Origin: a bacterium | GTDB lineage: Bacteria > Patescibacteriota > Microgenomatia > UBA1406 > GWC2-37-13 | DNA: 64,000 nucleotides | Assembly (NCBI GenBank): GCA_029573715.1 | Contig: JAKQDR010000250.1 | Span: forward strand, 1 to 64,000 | Direction: 5' to 3' | In this document: positions 29,370 through 39,373 of the stretch, in pieces | Layout of the letters: each line of letters starts with the position of its first letter | How positions within the stretch are numbered: the stretch's first letter is position 1 | Notes under the pieces: model-generated | The model's database searches: none | Seen by the model: only the letters and a program-made list of their open reading frames with translations | Told to the model about the DNA's origin: nothing | Position numbers and translations under genes: made by a program

Positions 29370-30380
29370 ATGTCCACCGCCGTCACCAAAGAAACCAAAG
29401 ATCCACGCCAACAGGCTGTTTCTGCAGCGCTTGAAAGCATACAAAAACAATTTGGAAAAGGCTCCATTATGCGCTTAGGCGATACTCCTGCTGAGCCCAT
29501 GGACGTTATATCAACCGGTGTCATGCCCCTTGATGCGGCGCTTGGTGTGGGGGGTATTCCTAAAGGAAGAATTGTAGAGATATATGGTCCGGAAGCCTCA
29601 GGCAAAACAACCATTTGTCTATCAATTATTTCAGAACTTCAAAAGGCGGGAGGCGTCACTGCATTTGTTGACGCAGAACACGCCCTGGACCCTGTATGGG
29701 CTAAAACGCTCGGTGTTAAGCTCGAAGACCTTCTTGTCTCTCAGCCCGACACCGGCGAGCAAGCGCTTGAGATTGTAGAAACATTGGTTCGATCGGGAGG
29801 AGTGGATCTTATTGTGGTCGACTCAGTTGCGGCACTTACACCAAGAGCAGAGATTGAGGGTGAGATGGGCGACGCGGTGGTTGGATCTCAGGCACGACTT
29901 ATGTCTCAGGCTCTTCGTAAGTTGACTGCCGTCGTGAGCAAGTCAAAATGCACAATTTTGTTTACCAACCAACTGCGTTTGAAAATTGGTGTTATGTTCG
30001 GTAATCCTGAAACAACACCGGGTGGCCTTGCGATGAAGTTTTATTCATCTGTGCGTATGGATGTGCGAAAAATTGAGACTCTTAAGAAAGACGGACAGGT
30101 GTATGGCTCAAGAGTGCGGGTGAAAGTGGTGAAAAATAAAGTTGCCCCACCATTTCGTGAGGCTGAGTTTACCATCGTAAGCTCTGGCATTGATAGGCTT
30201 GAAGCTTTAATTGACACTGCACTTATTCAAGGGGTTCTCACCAGATCGGGCGCCTTTATTAAACACGCTGACAAGACGCTGGGACAAGGAAAAGAGCAAG
30301 TAAAAGATGTTTTGATGCAGGAGGATAAACTTCGCCAAAGCATCGTGAGAGAGGTAAAGGAGAAAATGAAACGAGTGTAG
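29370..30380 (+). CDS. recA: Recombinase A
   Basis: 336 aa; [42 protein letters not shown]. Confidence 0.98.
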   Translation: MSTAVTKETKDPRQQAVSAALESIQKQFGKGSIMRLGDTPAEPMDVISTGVMPLDAALGVGGIPKGRIVEIYGPEASGKTTICLSIISELQKAGGVTAFVDAEHALDPVWAKTLGVKLEDLLVSQPDTGEQALEIVETLVRSGGVDLIVVDSVAALTPRAEIEGEMGDAVVGSQARLMSQALRKLTAVVSKSKCTILFTNQLRLKIGVMFGNPETTPGGLAMKFYSSVRMDVRKIETLKKDGQVYGSRVRVKVVKNKVAPPFREAEFTIVSSGIDRLEALIDTALIQGVLTRSGAFIKHADKTLGQGKEQVKDVLMQEDKLRQSIVREVKEKMKRV

Positions 30381-30449
30381 CCCTAGCGCTTGTGAAGATC
30401 TCAGTATATAGTGCTTGCATATTTATGACGCGCACTTCATAATAGATAC

Positions 30450-31274
30450 ATGAGCATCTCAACTGGCATTCAACACAGGCGCTCTTCCGGCCAAGTGCTC
30501 TTGTTGGGCCTCATGCTTGTAGCGCTTATTACCACCATTGTGGGGACCGGAGCTCTTCAGACCATTAGCTCAACTCAAACTACCAAACAAACAGAAGAGG
30601 CTCGTCGGGCCGCCAATATCGCGCGTGGTGCGCTTGAGGCGGGCATTAATGATGAAGAAATTGACCCCGGCACCTTTTTTTCAAACGTTAACCCAGACGC
30701 CTCAACCCAAAGCATAGTCAATAAGACACCCACGAACCAGTATGTTCACTCTGACGTTGTGCAAAAAGATGGACAACTCTTGTTTTACCTTACTGATTTC
30801 AATACTTCCACCAATACATTTGGTTCAGAATATTATGATGGGGGAATTCAGGTGTTTTTTGGCACAGAAGGCTCGTGTCCCGAACTAGAATTACTTGCAA
30901 TTGGTCCGGATAATCAGGTGATAGACCGAAAATACTCAGGTGCCTTGCCCGGATGCTCGGGCTCTCTCAATCACCCCGATGCAATTGCAGTAGAGAACGC
31001 TTCTGCAGAACCGTTGACCTGGGATGGGAATATCACAACGTTTAGTGGAAAATTGAGTTTGACCGTGAATAGCGCCCAAGAAGTCAGACTACTGGTTATT
31101 CGTCCGTTTTTTGGATCCACCAAAGTAGGATTTGTTGGAGTGGGAAATGATCTTATGTCTCAGGGAAGGGAAATCTCAAGCACAGTGAGAACCATCGATG
31201 GAGCTCAAAGAACCGAGACCGTGTATCAGGCCTATCCTCAAATTCCTTTGTCACTTTTTGCAACAGTATTGTAG
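30450..31274 (+). CDS. PilX-like/pilus-associated N-terminal helix protein
   Basis: 274 aa; SGQVLLLGLMLVALITTIVGTGALQTISSTQTTKQTEEARRAANIARGALEAGI. Confidence 0.6.
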   Translation: MSISTGIQHRRSSGQVLLLGLMLVALITTIVGTGALQTISSTQTTKQTEEARRAANIARGALEAGINDEEIDPGTFFSNVNPDASTQSIVNKTPTNQYVHSDVVQKDGQLLFYLTDFNTSTNTFGSEYYDGGIQVFFGTEGSCPELELLAIGPDNQVIDRKYSGALPGCSGSLNHPDAIAVENASAEPLTWDGNITTFSGKLSLTVNSAQEVRLLVIRPFFGSTKVGFVGVGNDLMSQGREISSTVRTIDGAQRTETVYQAYPQIPLSLFATVL

Positions 31275-31295
31275 CGATGGGTGAGCGGGCACTCA

Positions 31296-32078
31296 TTAAT
31301 TAAACCGCTCCACAAACACTTCTGATTGGGGATAGTTTGCAAGCACAAACTCCTTAGTGTCCACGACAAAGTTCTTCCCCCCACACACATATATTTGATA
31401 TGTGTCAGAGGGGAGCGCATTGAGATTTTTTTGTATTCGTCCAAGTGCGTAGTGAAGCCCCAAAGGCTCATCGGGCGGAGAAAGAGAAGTTTGTTGAGAA
31501 AGACACACGGTGAATCGACACACGGCATTCATTTTGTTCCATAGTAAAGACCACTGCTGCCACTCATCAAGCAAGTAGAGATCTTCTGTTGTTTTCATCC
31601 CCCAATATATGTGCACGGAAGGGGGTTCGTCCATACGCGCCAAACACTGCATCATAGCTCGAAATGGCGCAATGCCCGTTGAGCTTGCGAGAAATACGCG
31701 TGCAGGATGCGCGTTCGCGTCTTTGAGCACCAAATTACCAGCAGGACCCGTGCATTGAAATACAGACCCAAAAGACGCGTGTGCCAGCATTGAGGTTCCT
31801 TTGCCATCAGCAATATGTACAATGAGCAGCTCAAACGAAGAACAGGTGACCACCGGACCTTTTGGTGACGATGAGATGGTTGCCTTGGTATCAAATCCTG
31901 CAAGCGAGTACGATCGCACAAAGCGAGCACCATCTAAGGGGTTTTGGAAAACGAAAGATACAAATTGGCCAGGAATAAAAGAAATCGCGCCACTTTTCAC
32001 TTCAAATGTATATAAAGAAACTGAAGGGGTGAGCTCTTTTTTTCGTGAAAGTGTGCAGGCGAATTGGTTTATTGGCAT
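31296..32078 (-). CDS. Ferredoxin-NADP reductase-type FAD/NAD(P) oxidoreductase
   Basis: 260 aa; FIPGQFVSFVF, RSYSLAGF, RVFLASSTGIAPFRAMM, YVCGGKNFV. Confidence 0.85.
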   Translation of the reverse strand: MPINQFACTLSRKKELTPSVSLYTFEVKSGAISFIPGQFVSFVFQNPLDGARFVRSYSLAGFDTKATISSSPKGPVVTCSSFELLIVHIADGKGTSMLAHASFGSVFQCTGPAGNLVLKDANAHPARVFLASSTGIAPFRAMMQCLARMDEPPSVHIYWGMKTTEDLYLLDEWQQWSLLWNKMNAVCRFTVCLSQQTSLSPPDEPLGLHYALGRIQKNLNALPSDTYQIYVCGGKNFVVDTKEFVLANYPQSEVFVERFN

Positions 32079-32318
32079 ATGATTTCAATTGCAATTAACA
32101 AGTATTGTCAGTAGAATACCACAGTTGATTACTATTTCGAAGAAGAAATTACAACAAAAGTTCTTGTATACCGTTTTTCATATTTTGCCATGCTACATTT
32201 AGAATATATATCTCGTTGCATCAACACGACCCCACGTCGTGCGCAAGGGGATTATGGAGTATAAGGCGGCACTACGTAGAACTTCTATCTTCTTCGGCAA
32301 CAAACAAATCCTTAGGTT

Positions 32319-33794
32319 ATGTTCAAATTTTTTCAGAATCTATTTATCCCGAAAGAGGCCATTCAAAAAGTTATTGATGAAGCAAAACAAAAGGCACGTG
32401 AAATAGTGCTTAAGGCCAATGAAGATGCGGTCAAAGTTCGGCAGCAAGCTGAGGCCGATGCACGCAAAATTACCGCTGAAGCTGTGCAGGCAGAAAAAGA
32501 GCTCAACAAGGCGCGATCGCTTCTTGGTCAAGAAAAGGCTGAAGTCCAAAGAGAAAGACAGCTTTTTGAGGAAGAAAAGAAGCAAATTGCCCTTCAGAAA
32601 CAAACTATTGAATCGGTAAAAAAAGACATTGAGGATAGACGAGAATCTCTGCTTACCAAGCTAGAACACATCGCCTCACTCACCAAAGAGCAAGCAAAAG
32701 ACATGATCATGCGTGGCGTTGAGGATAAGATGAAAGAGGATGTCGCAAAAAGGTACACAGCGTTTGAAGAGGAATTTAAATTGAAAGCAGCGGATAAAGC
32801 ACGAGAAATGCTTACTGATGCCATGCGATTTGGTGCAGTTGACTATACCGCGGAGTACACCCTTTCTGTGGTTCATTTGCCCAGCGACGACTATAAGGGG
32901 CGCATCATTGGAAAAGATGGAAGAAATATCCGTGCGTTTGAGCTTGCAACTGGAGTAGATGTTGACCTTGATGAAGAAGGCGTGATTAAGCTTTCAAGCT
33001 TTGATGCGGTACGGCGAGAAGTGGCGAGAGTCTCTTTGGAGCGTTTGATTCAAGATGGTCGCATCCAGCCAGCCCGTATCGAGGAAATAGTCAAAAAAAC
33101 CCAAAACGAAACAGAGAAAGAAATGCTTAAGGCGGGTGAAGACCTTTGTCATAAGTGTGGGGTATACAACCTGCCGGTTGAGCTCATGCGGCTTCTGGGG
33201 AGATTTAAGTATCGTTTTTCTTATGGTCAAAACATGATATTACACACCCTTGAGGAGACTCGAATAGGTATTGCGCTTGCACATGAGCTTAAATGTGATG
33301 TAAACACCGTAAAGCTTGGTTGTTTGTTTCATGACATTGGCAAAGTGATTGCAGATAAAGAAGGAAACCACATCGATTTGGGTGTTGAAATTCTTACAAA
33401 GTACCGCTTTCCTCAGGCTGTTATTGATGCGGTCGCCTCTCATCATGAGGATGTTCCGTTTAAATCGGTTGAGGGTGTTGTTGTTTATATAGCTGACGCA
33501 GTATCGGGGAGTAGGCCAGGGGCGCGACACGAAGACATTCAACAATATGTTCAGCGTATTCAGACAATAGAAAACATCGCCAAGACTAAACAAGGGGTAA
33601 AAGAAGCATATGCCCTTCAGGCTGGTCGAGAGCTTCGAATTATTGTGCGTCCGGACGCAGTGTCTGATGCGGAACTTGTCATATTGGCTCAGTCAGTCAA
33701 AGACGAGCTGGAGAAACAATTTGAAGTGTTTCCCGGACAGATTACCGTCACTGCAATTCGAGAAAGCAGAGTACAAGCGACAACAAAAATATAA
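32319..33794 (+). CDS. rny: Ribonuclease Y
   Basis: 491 aa; coiled-coil N-term, KH domain GRIIGKDGRNIRAFELATGVDVDLDE, HD domain LFHDIGKVIADKEGNHIDLGVEI. Confidence 0.96.
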   Translation: MFKFFQNLFIPKEAIQKVIDEAKQKAREIVLKANEDAVKVRQQAEADARKITAEAVQAEKELNKARSLLGQEKAEVQRERQLFEEEKKQIALQKQTIESVKKDIEDRRESLLTKLEHIASLTKEQAKDMIMRGVEDKMKEDVAKRYTAFEEEFKLKAADKAREMLTDAMRFGAVDYTAEYTLSVVHLPSDDYKGRIIGKDGRNIRAFELATGVDVDLDEEGVIKLSSFDAVRREVARVSLERLIQDGRIQPARIEEIVKKTQNETEKEMLKAGEDLCHKCGVYNLPVELMRLLGRFKYRFSYGQNMILHTLEETRIGIALAHELKCDVNTVKLGCLFHDIGKVIADKEGNHIDLGVEILTKYRFPQAVIDAVASHHEDVPFKSVEGVVVYIADAVSGSRPGARHEDIQQYVQRIQTIENIAKTKQGVKEAYALQAGRELRIIVRPDAVSDAELVILAQSVKDELEKQFEVFPGQITVTAIRESRVQATTKI

Positions 33795-33895
33795 CGTGAC
33801 ATTGTTGGTGAGCACAGAATCATTGTGAGAGTATGGCCCGCTCCAACAATTTATGTTTGATACAGATAGTCACAATAAGATGATTTTATTTGTGC

Positions 33896-33924
33896 TTGAC
33901 AGGAAGCCACGCGCCCGCTACCAT
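33896..33924 (+). promoter_or_regulatory. Sigma70-like promoter for the HU gene
   Basis: TTGACA (33896-33901) - 17 nt - TACCAT (33919-33924). Confidence 0.55.
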
Positions 33925-33982
33925 GCGCATATACGTTTCTTGTTATAACTTGCTGTCTCTATAAAAAGGAGGTGAAATACAC

Positions 33983-34255
33983 ATGACAAAAGCTGACCTC
34001 GTAGCACATGTTGCAAAAAAAGCAGGCCTCACCGCAAAAGCATCAAAAGACGCAGTGCAGGTTGTGTTCGATACAATCGCAGCCGCATTGAAGCGCAATG
34101 AGAAGGTTGTGGTTACAGGATTTGGTACATTTCTCGTCAGAAAGCGCGCTGCTCGCAAGGGCCGCAATCCTCAAACTGGCGCAGAGATTAAGATCCCTGC
34201 CACAAAGACACCCGGATTTACTGCAGGTAAATCACTCAAGAGAATGGTGAAGTAA
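33983..34255 (+). CDS. hup: HU-family DNA-binding protein
   Basis: 90 aa; [86 protein letters not shown]. Confidence 0.97.
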   Translation: MTKADLVAHVAKKAGLTAKASKDAVQVVFDTIAAALKRNEKVVVTGFGTFLVRKRAARKGRNPQTGAEIKIPATKTPGFTAGKSLKRMVK

Positions 34256-34294
34256 AACCCTTGTTTTGCAACCGTCAAAATACTTTGATGGTAA

Positions 34295-34323
34295 AAAACC
34301 CTGACAAATGTCAGGGTTTTTTT
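34295..34323 (+). terminator. Rho-independent terminator after the HU gene
   Basis: AAAACCCTGACA-AA-TGTCAGGGTTTTTTT. Confidence 0.92.
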
Positions 34324-34360
34324 ATGCATCATTAGAAAATCCTGGTATAATGATTTTCAT

Positions 34361-34942
34361 ATGGGAATTGGGACCATCCGATTCGTATTTTTAGCGATCA
34401 CCACAGCTCTTTTATTGCTCCTTTTAGGTACGTCATCTGTGGTCGCACAAAAAACTTCTTCACGCCCTGCCGACCTCGTGAATAATGACAAAGTTATTTA
34501 TTCACTGCCAGATGTGGGAAACGTCACACCAGACCACCCCCTTTTCGTTTTAAAGCAAATCAGAGATAGTTTTGTCTTAGCACTTCCCCAAGACCCCATT
34601 TCCCGTGCCAAAACGTTGATTAAAATGAGCGACAAGTACACGGTTTATGGATCTCGACTTGTCTCGTTAAGTCGGATAAATCGCGCTGTTTCAAGCTTTG
34701 AATTATCACTGGATCATCAGGCGAGCCTTGAGAAAACACTAACAGAGGAAGCGGCGCGAACATCTCAACAAGAGCCTGAAATAGTGAGCCAATTGCGTGA
34801 AACCGCAATCCAAAGCAACATAAAACAAGCTGAGATACTACGCACCCTTATAGATGGGGTACCCTCCACGGAACAACCGACATTTATGGGTCTGCTTGAC
34901 AAAAATATGCAACTGCGTAAACGATTGCAGACGATAGAATAA
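34361..34942 (+). CDS. DUF5667-like secreted protein
   Basis: 193 aa; signal peptide; VTPDHPLFVLKQIRDSFVLALPQDPISRAKTLIKMSDKY. Confidence 0.65.
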   Translation: MGIGTIRFVFLAITTALLLLLLGTSSVVAQKTSSRPADLVNNDKVIYSLPDVGNVTPDHPLFVLKQIRDSFVLALPQDPISRAKTLIKMSDKYTVYGSRLVSLSRINRAVSSFELSLDHQASLEKTLTEEAARTSQQEPEIVSQLRETAIQSNIKQAEILRTLIDGVPSTEQPTFMGLLDKNMQLRKRLQTIE

Positions 34943-35208
34943 AAAGTACTGCTGCAAAAGGCAAAAAACGTAATCTCCGCATCATGAAGTAGCCTAGATA
35001 ATATACACATCTCCCGATTGACTACGCGCAACAGTTCTTTTGTATCAATGTACATGGACACATTTGTTGTTATTTTGTGTGCTAAGAATATTTCTGTTCG
35101 TGCGGGAATTATTTCGTCGAAAAAGACGCAGTTGATATATTCTGATATAGAAAGATAACCTTGCAAACACTATCTGTGGTGTTTAATATGCTTTTCAAAC
35201 ACTATACC

Positions 35209-35652
35209 ATGAAATGCATCTATTGCAAAAATCCAGAATCAGACGTAATGGAAACGCGAGTGAGCGAAGATGGTATGACGGTGCGCCGACGTAGAGTGTG
35301 TAACAAATGCAGTAAGCGATTTACCACCTATGAGCGAGTGGAAGATGTGCCCCTATTTGTCATCAAACGAGATAAGAGGAGGGAGCAATTTGATGCTGCA
35401 AAGCTTAAAAGCGGCATCATGAAAGCGGTGGGCAAGACTAAGGTGACATTCGAACAGATAGATTCAATAACCAGCGTAGTTACTACCAAACTCATTAGTG
35501 CAGGATCAAGTGAAGTTACGTCGCGCAAGATAGGGGAGATTGTTGCAGAGCAACTTAAGCGCATCGATAAGGTTGCATATATCCGCTTCGCAAGCGTGTT
35601 CAAGCGTTTTGAGGATTTGGATCAATTTGCTAAGGAACTGAGGAAATTGTAG
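35209..35652 (+). CDS. nrdR: Transcriptional repressor NrdR
   Basis: MKCIYCKNPESDVMETRVSEDGMTVRRRRVCNKCSKRFTTYERVE zinc ribbon and ATP-cone. Confidence 0.95.
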   Translation: MKCIYCKNPESDVMETRVSEDGMTVRRRRVCNKCSKRFTTYERVEDVPLFVIKRDKRREQFDAAKLKSGIMKAVGKTKVTFEQIDSITSVVTTKLISAGSSEVTSRKIGEIVAEQLKRIDKVAYIRFASVFKRFEDLDQFAKELRKL

Positions 35653-35686
35653 TGCATTATTTGTTTATTATTAATTTTTTCCGCCT

Positions 35687-38170
35687 ATGAAGCTGTCTGG
35701 GATATCAGAAAAGGTCTTTCTCGACCGTTATGCAATGAAAGATAAACAAGGTCATCCTATTGAAAAATCTCCAGAAGACATGTGGCAACGAGTAGCTCGT
35801 GCAGTCGCGGGGGCTGAAAAATCATCCAATCTTAGGAAAAAATACGAAAAAGACTATTATGAAATCATGACAGACTTCAAATTTGTACCCGGTGGCCGTA
35901 TTTTGGCCGGGGCAGGAACCGGATATGATGTGACGTACTACAATTGCTTTGTTATTCCATCTCCTCAAGATTCTCGCGGTGGCATCATCGACTCACTGAA
36001 AAACATGGTTGAGATTATGGCGCACGGTGGAGGGGTGGGCATAAATCTTTCTTCTCTTCGTCCGCGTGGTGCACGCGTTACAAAAGTTAATGGCACTTCT
36101 TCAGGCCCTATGAACTGGGCGGGACTATTTTCTTTGGCGACTCGAGATATTATTCAACAGGGAGGTACACGGCGGGGCGCGCTTATGCTCATGTTGTGGG
36201 ATTGGCACCCTGATATCTATGAGTTTATCACCGTCAAACAAGACCTCACCAAAATTTTGGGAGCAAACCTATCGGTGTGTGTTTCTGACGCTTTTATGGA
36301 AGCGGTTGAGAAAGATGGAGATTGGGATTTGATGTTTCCCGACACAAACGACCCAGATTACGACAAAGTATGGGACGGAGACATTGAGGTGTGGAAGAAG
36401 AAAGGTAAAAAAGTGCGTGTATTTAAAACGGTCAAAGCGCGAGAAATGTGGAACCTGATTTGTGAAGCGGCGTGGCGATCTGCTGAGCCGGGAGTGGTAT
36501 TTATGGAGCGGTATAATAAGCTCCACAACAATTATTATTGGAATAGAATTAACTGTGTGAATCCGTGTGGTGAGGAAGGGTTGCCCCCATGGGGAGTGTG
36601 TAATTTGGGCTCAATCAACCTTTCAGCCCTCGTAAAAGGAGATGGGGTCGATAAACCCGGAGAATTTGATTATGCACTTTTGGCACACATCACTCGCTTA
36701 GGCGTGCGCTTTTTGGACAATGTAGTAAGCATGGACCCCTACATTTTTAGCGGTATCCGTAAAACACAACTTGAAGGAGAGCGAAGGATAGGTCTTGGCA
36801 CTATGGGGCTTGGAGACGCTCTTATAAAGATGCACTTACGTTACGGTTCAGCCGAGTCGCTTCATGTCATCGACAAAATCTATTCAGTGATACGCGACAA
36901 CGCATATGATGCGTCTGCCGAGATTGCAAAAAGCAAAGGAGCCTTCGGTAAATTTGATAAAAAACTGTATCCTGACGGTGCATATGTCAAGACGCTTCCC
37001 GCTCCGATACTCAATAAGATAAAAAGATATGGCATCAGAAATTCCATATTAACGATGCAAGCCCCAACCGGCTCAACAAGCCTTTTGGCGGGGACAACTT
37101 CGGGCATAGAGCCAGTTTTTGAGTTTGAATTTACCCGCCGCGATAGGATTGGGACACATGTAATTTATCACCCCCTTTGGGACAAGTATCGAGAAACTCA
37201 CAAAGATAATCTGCAAATAACCAAAGAAGGTGACAATGAAAGGTATGAGCGTCCTGCATGGTTTGTTTCATCGGCCGACTTGACGCCCGATGAGCACGTT
37301 GATGTGCAATCCGTCATTCAAAAATATGTTGACGCATCAATCTCCAAAACGGTAAATGCGCCTAATGCCTATACGGTTGATGACGTCAATAAGCTATATA
37401 TGCAAGCATATAAAAAGGGTTTAAAGGGGATCACGATGTTTCGAGATGGCTCACGCGAAGCCGTGTTGGAGCGGGGAAATACCGCCGCAAATGCCAAATC
37501 GAAAGTTGAAGGTGAAAAAGCACAGATTAAGGACCAACCGCTTATCGACCCATCTATCGTGCCCGTCAAGCCTCGACCTATGGTGGTGAGCGGTGCAACC
37601 TATCGGGTAGAAACGCCCGTGGGCAAAGCATACATTACTGTTAATTCAAGCAGCTCAGGAGATCCGATGGAAGTGTTTATTAACGTGGGTAAGCCGGGTG
37701 CTGATGTATATGCTATGGCTGAGGCATTAGGCAGAACCATTAGTATGTCTTTGCGTTTCAATACTCAGCTTGCCCCTATTGAGCGTGTGCGCAAAGTAGT
37801 TGAAGAGCTGGAGGGCATTGGGGGGAGTCGTACGCTGGGGTTTGGCAAAAATAGCGTCAAATCACTTCCTGATGCGGTCGCAAAGGTGCTGGCCACTCAC
37901 TACAGCTTGCATGCCACTCACGAACCACATGCGATGATAGCAAATGGAAATGGCAATGGCGCACATGTGCATGCTCAGGCAACACCCGTTGTGTCGACTG
38001 TCGCAGCAGTTTCAGCGAGCGATTCTCATGTACAAGTGGCGACAGCGGTAGTCGCCCATGTACCCAAGCGCAAAGTGAGCTATGATTTATGCGGGAAATG
38101 CGGAGAGGCGTCACTAGTACATGAAGAGGGGTGTAAGAAGTGCTATAGTTGCGGATATAGCGCGTGCTGA
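35687..38170 (+). CDS. nrdJ: Adenosylcobalamin-dependent (class II) ribonucleotide reductase
   Basis: 827 aa; VPGGRILAGAGTGYDVTYYNCFVIPSPQDSRGGI, NPCGEEGLPPWGVCNLGSINL, APTGSTSLLAGTTSGIEPVF; C-terminal CxxC. Confidence 0.95.
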   Translation: MKLSGISEKVFLDRYAMKDKQGHPIEKSPEDMWQRVARAVAGAEKSSNLRKKYEKDYYEIMTDFKFVPGGRILAGAGTGYDVTYYNCFVIPSPQDSRGGIIDSLKNMVEIMAHGGGVGINLSSLRPRGARVTKVNGTSSGPMNWAGLFSLATRDIIQQGGTRRGALMLMLWDWHPDIYEFITVKQDLTKILGANLSVCVSDAFMEAVEKDGDWDLMFPDTNDPDYDKVWDGDIEVWKKKGKKVRVFKTVKAREMWNLICEAAWRSAEPGVVFMERYNKLHNNYYWNRINCVNPCGEEGLPPWGVCNLGSINLSALVKGDGVDKPGEFDYALLAHITRLGVRFLDNVVSMDPYIFSGIRKTQLEGERRIGLGTMGLGDALIKMHLRYGSAESLHVIDKIYSVIRDNAYDASAEIAKSKGAFGKFDKKLYPDGAYVKTLPAPILNKIKRYGIRNSILTMQAPTGSTSLLAGTTSGIEPVFEFEFTRRDRIGTHVIYHPLWDKYRETHKDNLQITKEGDNERYERPAWFVSSADLTPDEHVDVQSVIQKYVDASISKTVNAPNAYTVDDVNKLYMQAYKKGLKGITMFRDGSREAVLERGNTAANAKSKVEGEKAQIKDQPLIDPSIVPVKPRPMVVSGATYRVETPVGKAYITVNSSSSGDPMEVFINVGKPGADVYAMAEALGRTISMSLRFNTQLAPIERVRKVVEELEGIGGSRTLGFGKNSVKSLPDAVAKVLATHYSLHATHEPHAMIANGNGNGAHVHAQATPVVSTVAAVSASDSHVQVATAVVAHVPKRKVSYDLCGKCGEASLVHEEGCKKCYSCGYSAC

Positions 38171-38220
38171 CGGGAACATAATACGTTATACGTGATACGT
38201 AATGCATATATATGCAGCAC

Positions 38221-38580
38221 ATGAACAATGATACGGAATATCACAGAAGACTGAAGAGTATAATGGAGGATTTTGTTCATCACGTGTACGATGTAACTGA
38301 GGATTTCCCCAAAAACGAAATTTTTGGTATTACCTCACAATTAAGACGAGCCTCTTTGTCAGTACCACTGAACTACACGGAAGGTTTCGCAAGGAGGAGG
38401 AAGGCAGCTCTCAGACAATTTTTAGAAATTGCATATGGCTCATTGAAGGAAAGTGAGTATATAATCCATTTCGCGGGGAAGAGAGGTTACATCAAAGATC
38501 AAGATCTGGATAAACTGCTTGAACAACTCGATAAGATAGGTAAAATGTTGTGGGGAATTATGAAAAAAATTGAAAAATAA
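38221..38580 (+). CDS. Four-helix-bundle protein (23S rRNA intervening-sequence/S23 type)
   Basis: Approx. 119 aa; FGITSQLRRASLSVPLNYTEGFARRRKAALRQFLEIAYGSLKESEYIIHFA. Confidence 0.88.
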   Translation: MNNDTEYHRRLKSIMEDFVHHVYDVTEDFPKNEIFGITSQLRRASLSVPLNYTEGFARRRKAALRQFLEIAYGSLKESEYIIHFAGKRGYIKDQDLDKLLEQLDKIGKMLWGIMKKIEK

Positions 38581-38617
38581 AAGATGTATTAGGTATTACG
38601 CATTAAGTGTCAAGTTT

Positions 38618-39169
38618 ATGGTCAAAATCTATTCAAAAACCGGAGATACTGGTGAAACAAGTGCTTTGGAGGGGGGGCGCATCCTCAAGTCTGATTTGAT
38701 GATCGAAGCAAATGGTGCGGTAGATGAGGCATCGAGCTTCATTGGATGGGCGCGTGAAACGGTGGAAGATGATAAGGCACGGGCCCTCTTAAGCTCGGTA
38801 CAACAAGACCTGTATCACATTATGGCCTTTTTAGCCGGCGCAGAAATGTCTGCCGGAGACATTGCGAAGCGCGTGACCACCTTTGAATCGTATATCGATG
38901 TGCAAAGCGCCAAGCTTCCGCCACTTCATCGATTTATCTTGCCGCAAGGAGGGGAGACCACGACAAGGCTTCATGTTGCTCGCACTATGGTGCGTGCCGC
39001 AGAACGGGCGGTTGTGGGATACATGCGGGAGAAGTTGCGTTATGCCTCCAAAAAAAACACAAAAACCGAACCACCGGAATTGCTTGTTATACGCTATCTT
39101 AACCGGCTATCAGATGTGTTGTTTGTACTTGCGCGTAAGTTTGCGCAAGTTGAAAAGAAAACAAAATAA
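38618..39169 (+). CDS. Cob(I)alamin adenosyltransferase (PduO type)
   Basis: MVKIYSKTGDTGETSALEGGRILKSDLMIEANGAVDEASSFIGWAR ... RYLNRLSDVLFVLARK. Confidence 0.93.
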   Translation: MVKIYSKTGDTGETSALEGGRILKSDLMIEANGAVDEASSFIGWARETVEDDKARALLSSVQQDLYHIMAFLAGAEMSAGDIAKRVTTFESYIDVQSAKLPPLHRFILPQGGETTTRLHVARTMVRAAERAVVGYMREKLRYASKKNTKTEPPELLVIRYLNRLSDVLFVLARKFAQVEKKTK

Positions 39170-39204
39170 TTAGCCATTTTTTTGCTGAAGGAATGCAGTG
39201 ATCG

Positions 39205-39340
39205 CCTTAAGTTGCAAGTTAATGTTCGCGGAAGTGAATATTGACCAACTTGCAAATTCTCGGCGAAATTCTGCAACTGTGCCGCAACAGTGATCCGCCC
39301 AACTTTCGTGAAAAGTTAGGCGGAGAGTCTGGTCTACAGC
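39205..39340 (+). ncRNA. Cobalamin-riboswitch-like structured RNA
   Basis: CGGCGAAATTCTGCAACTGTGCCGCAACAGTGAT resembles the conserved core (GGUGcAAAUCCGGCACGGUGCCCGCCACUGUGA); followed by P6-like stem TCCGCC...GGCGGA and AGTCTGGTCTAC; upstream stem TTGCAAGTT/AACTTGCAA; sits just after the adenosyltransferase gene. Confidence 0.6.
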
Positions 39341-39373
39341 AAAAAGCGCGCCCCGTAGCAGGGCATGTGACGT

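Noticed and set aside
34293-34323. Hairpin after the HU gene as a novel motif
   Set aside because: Standard Rho-independent terminator
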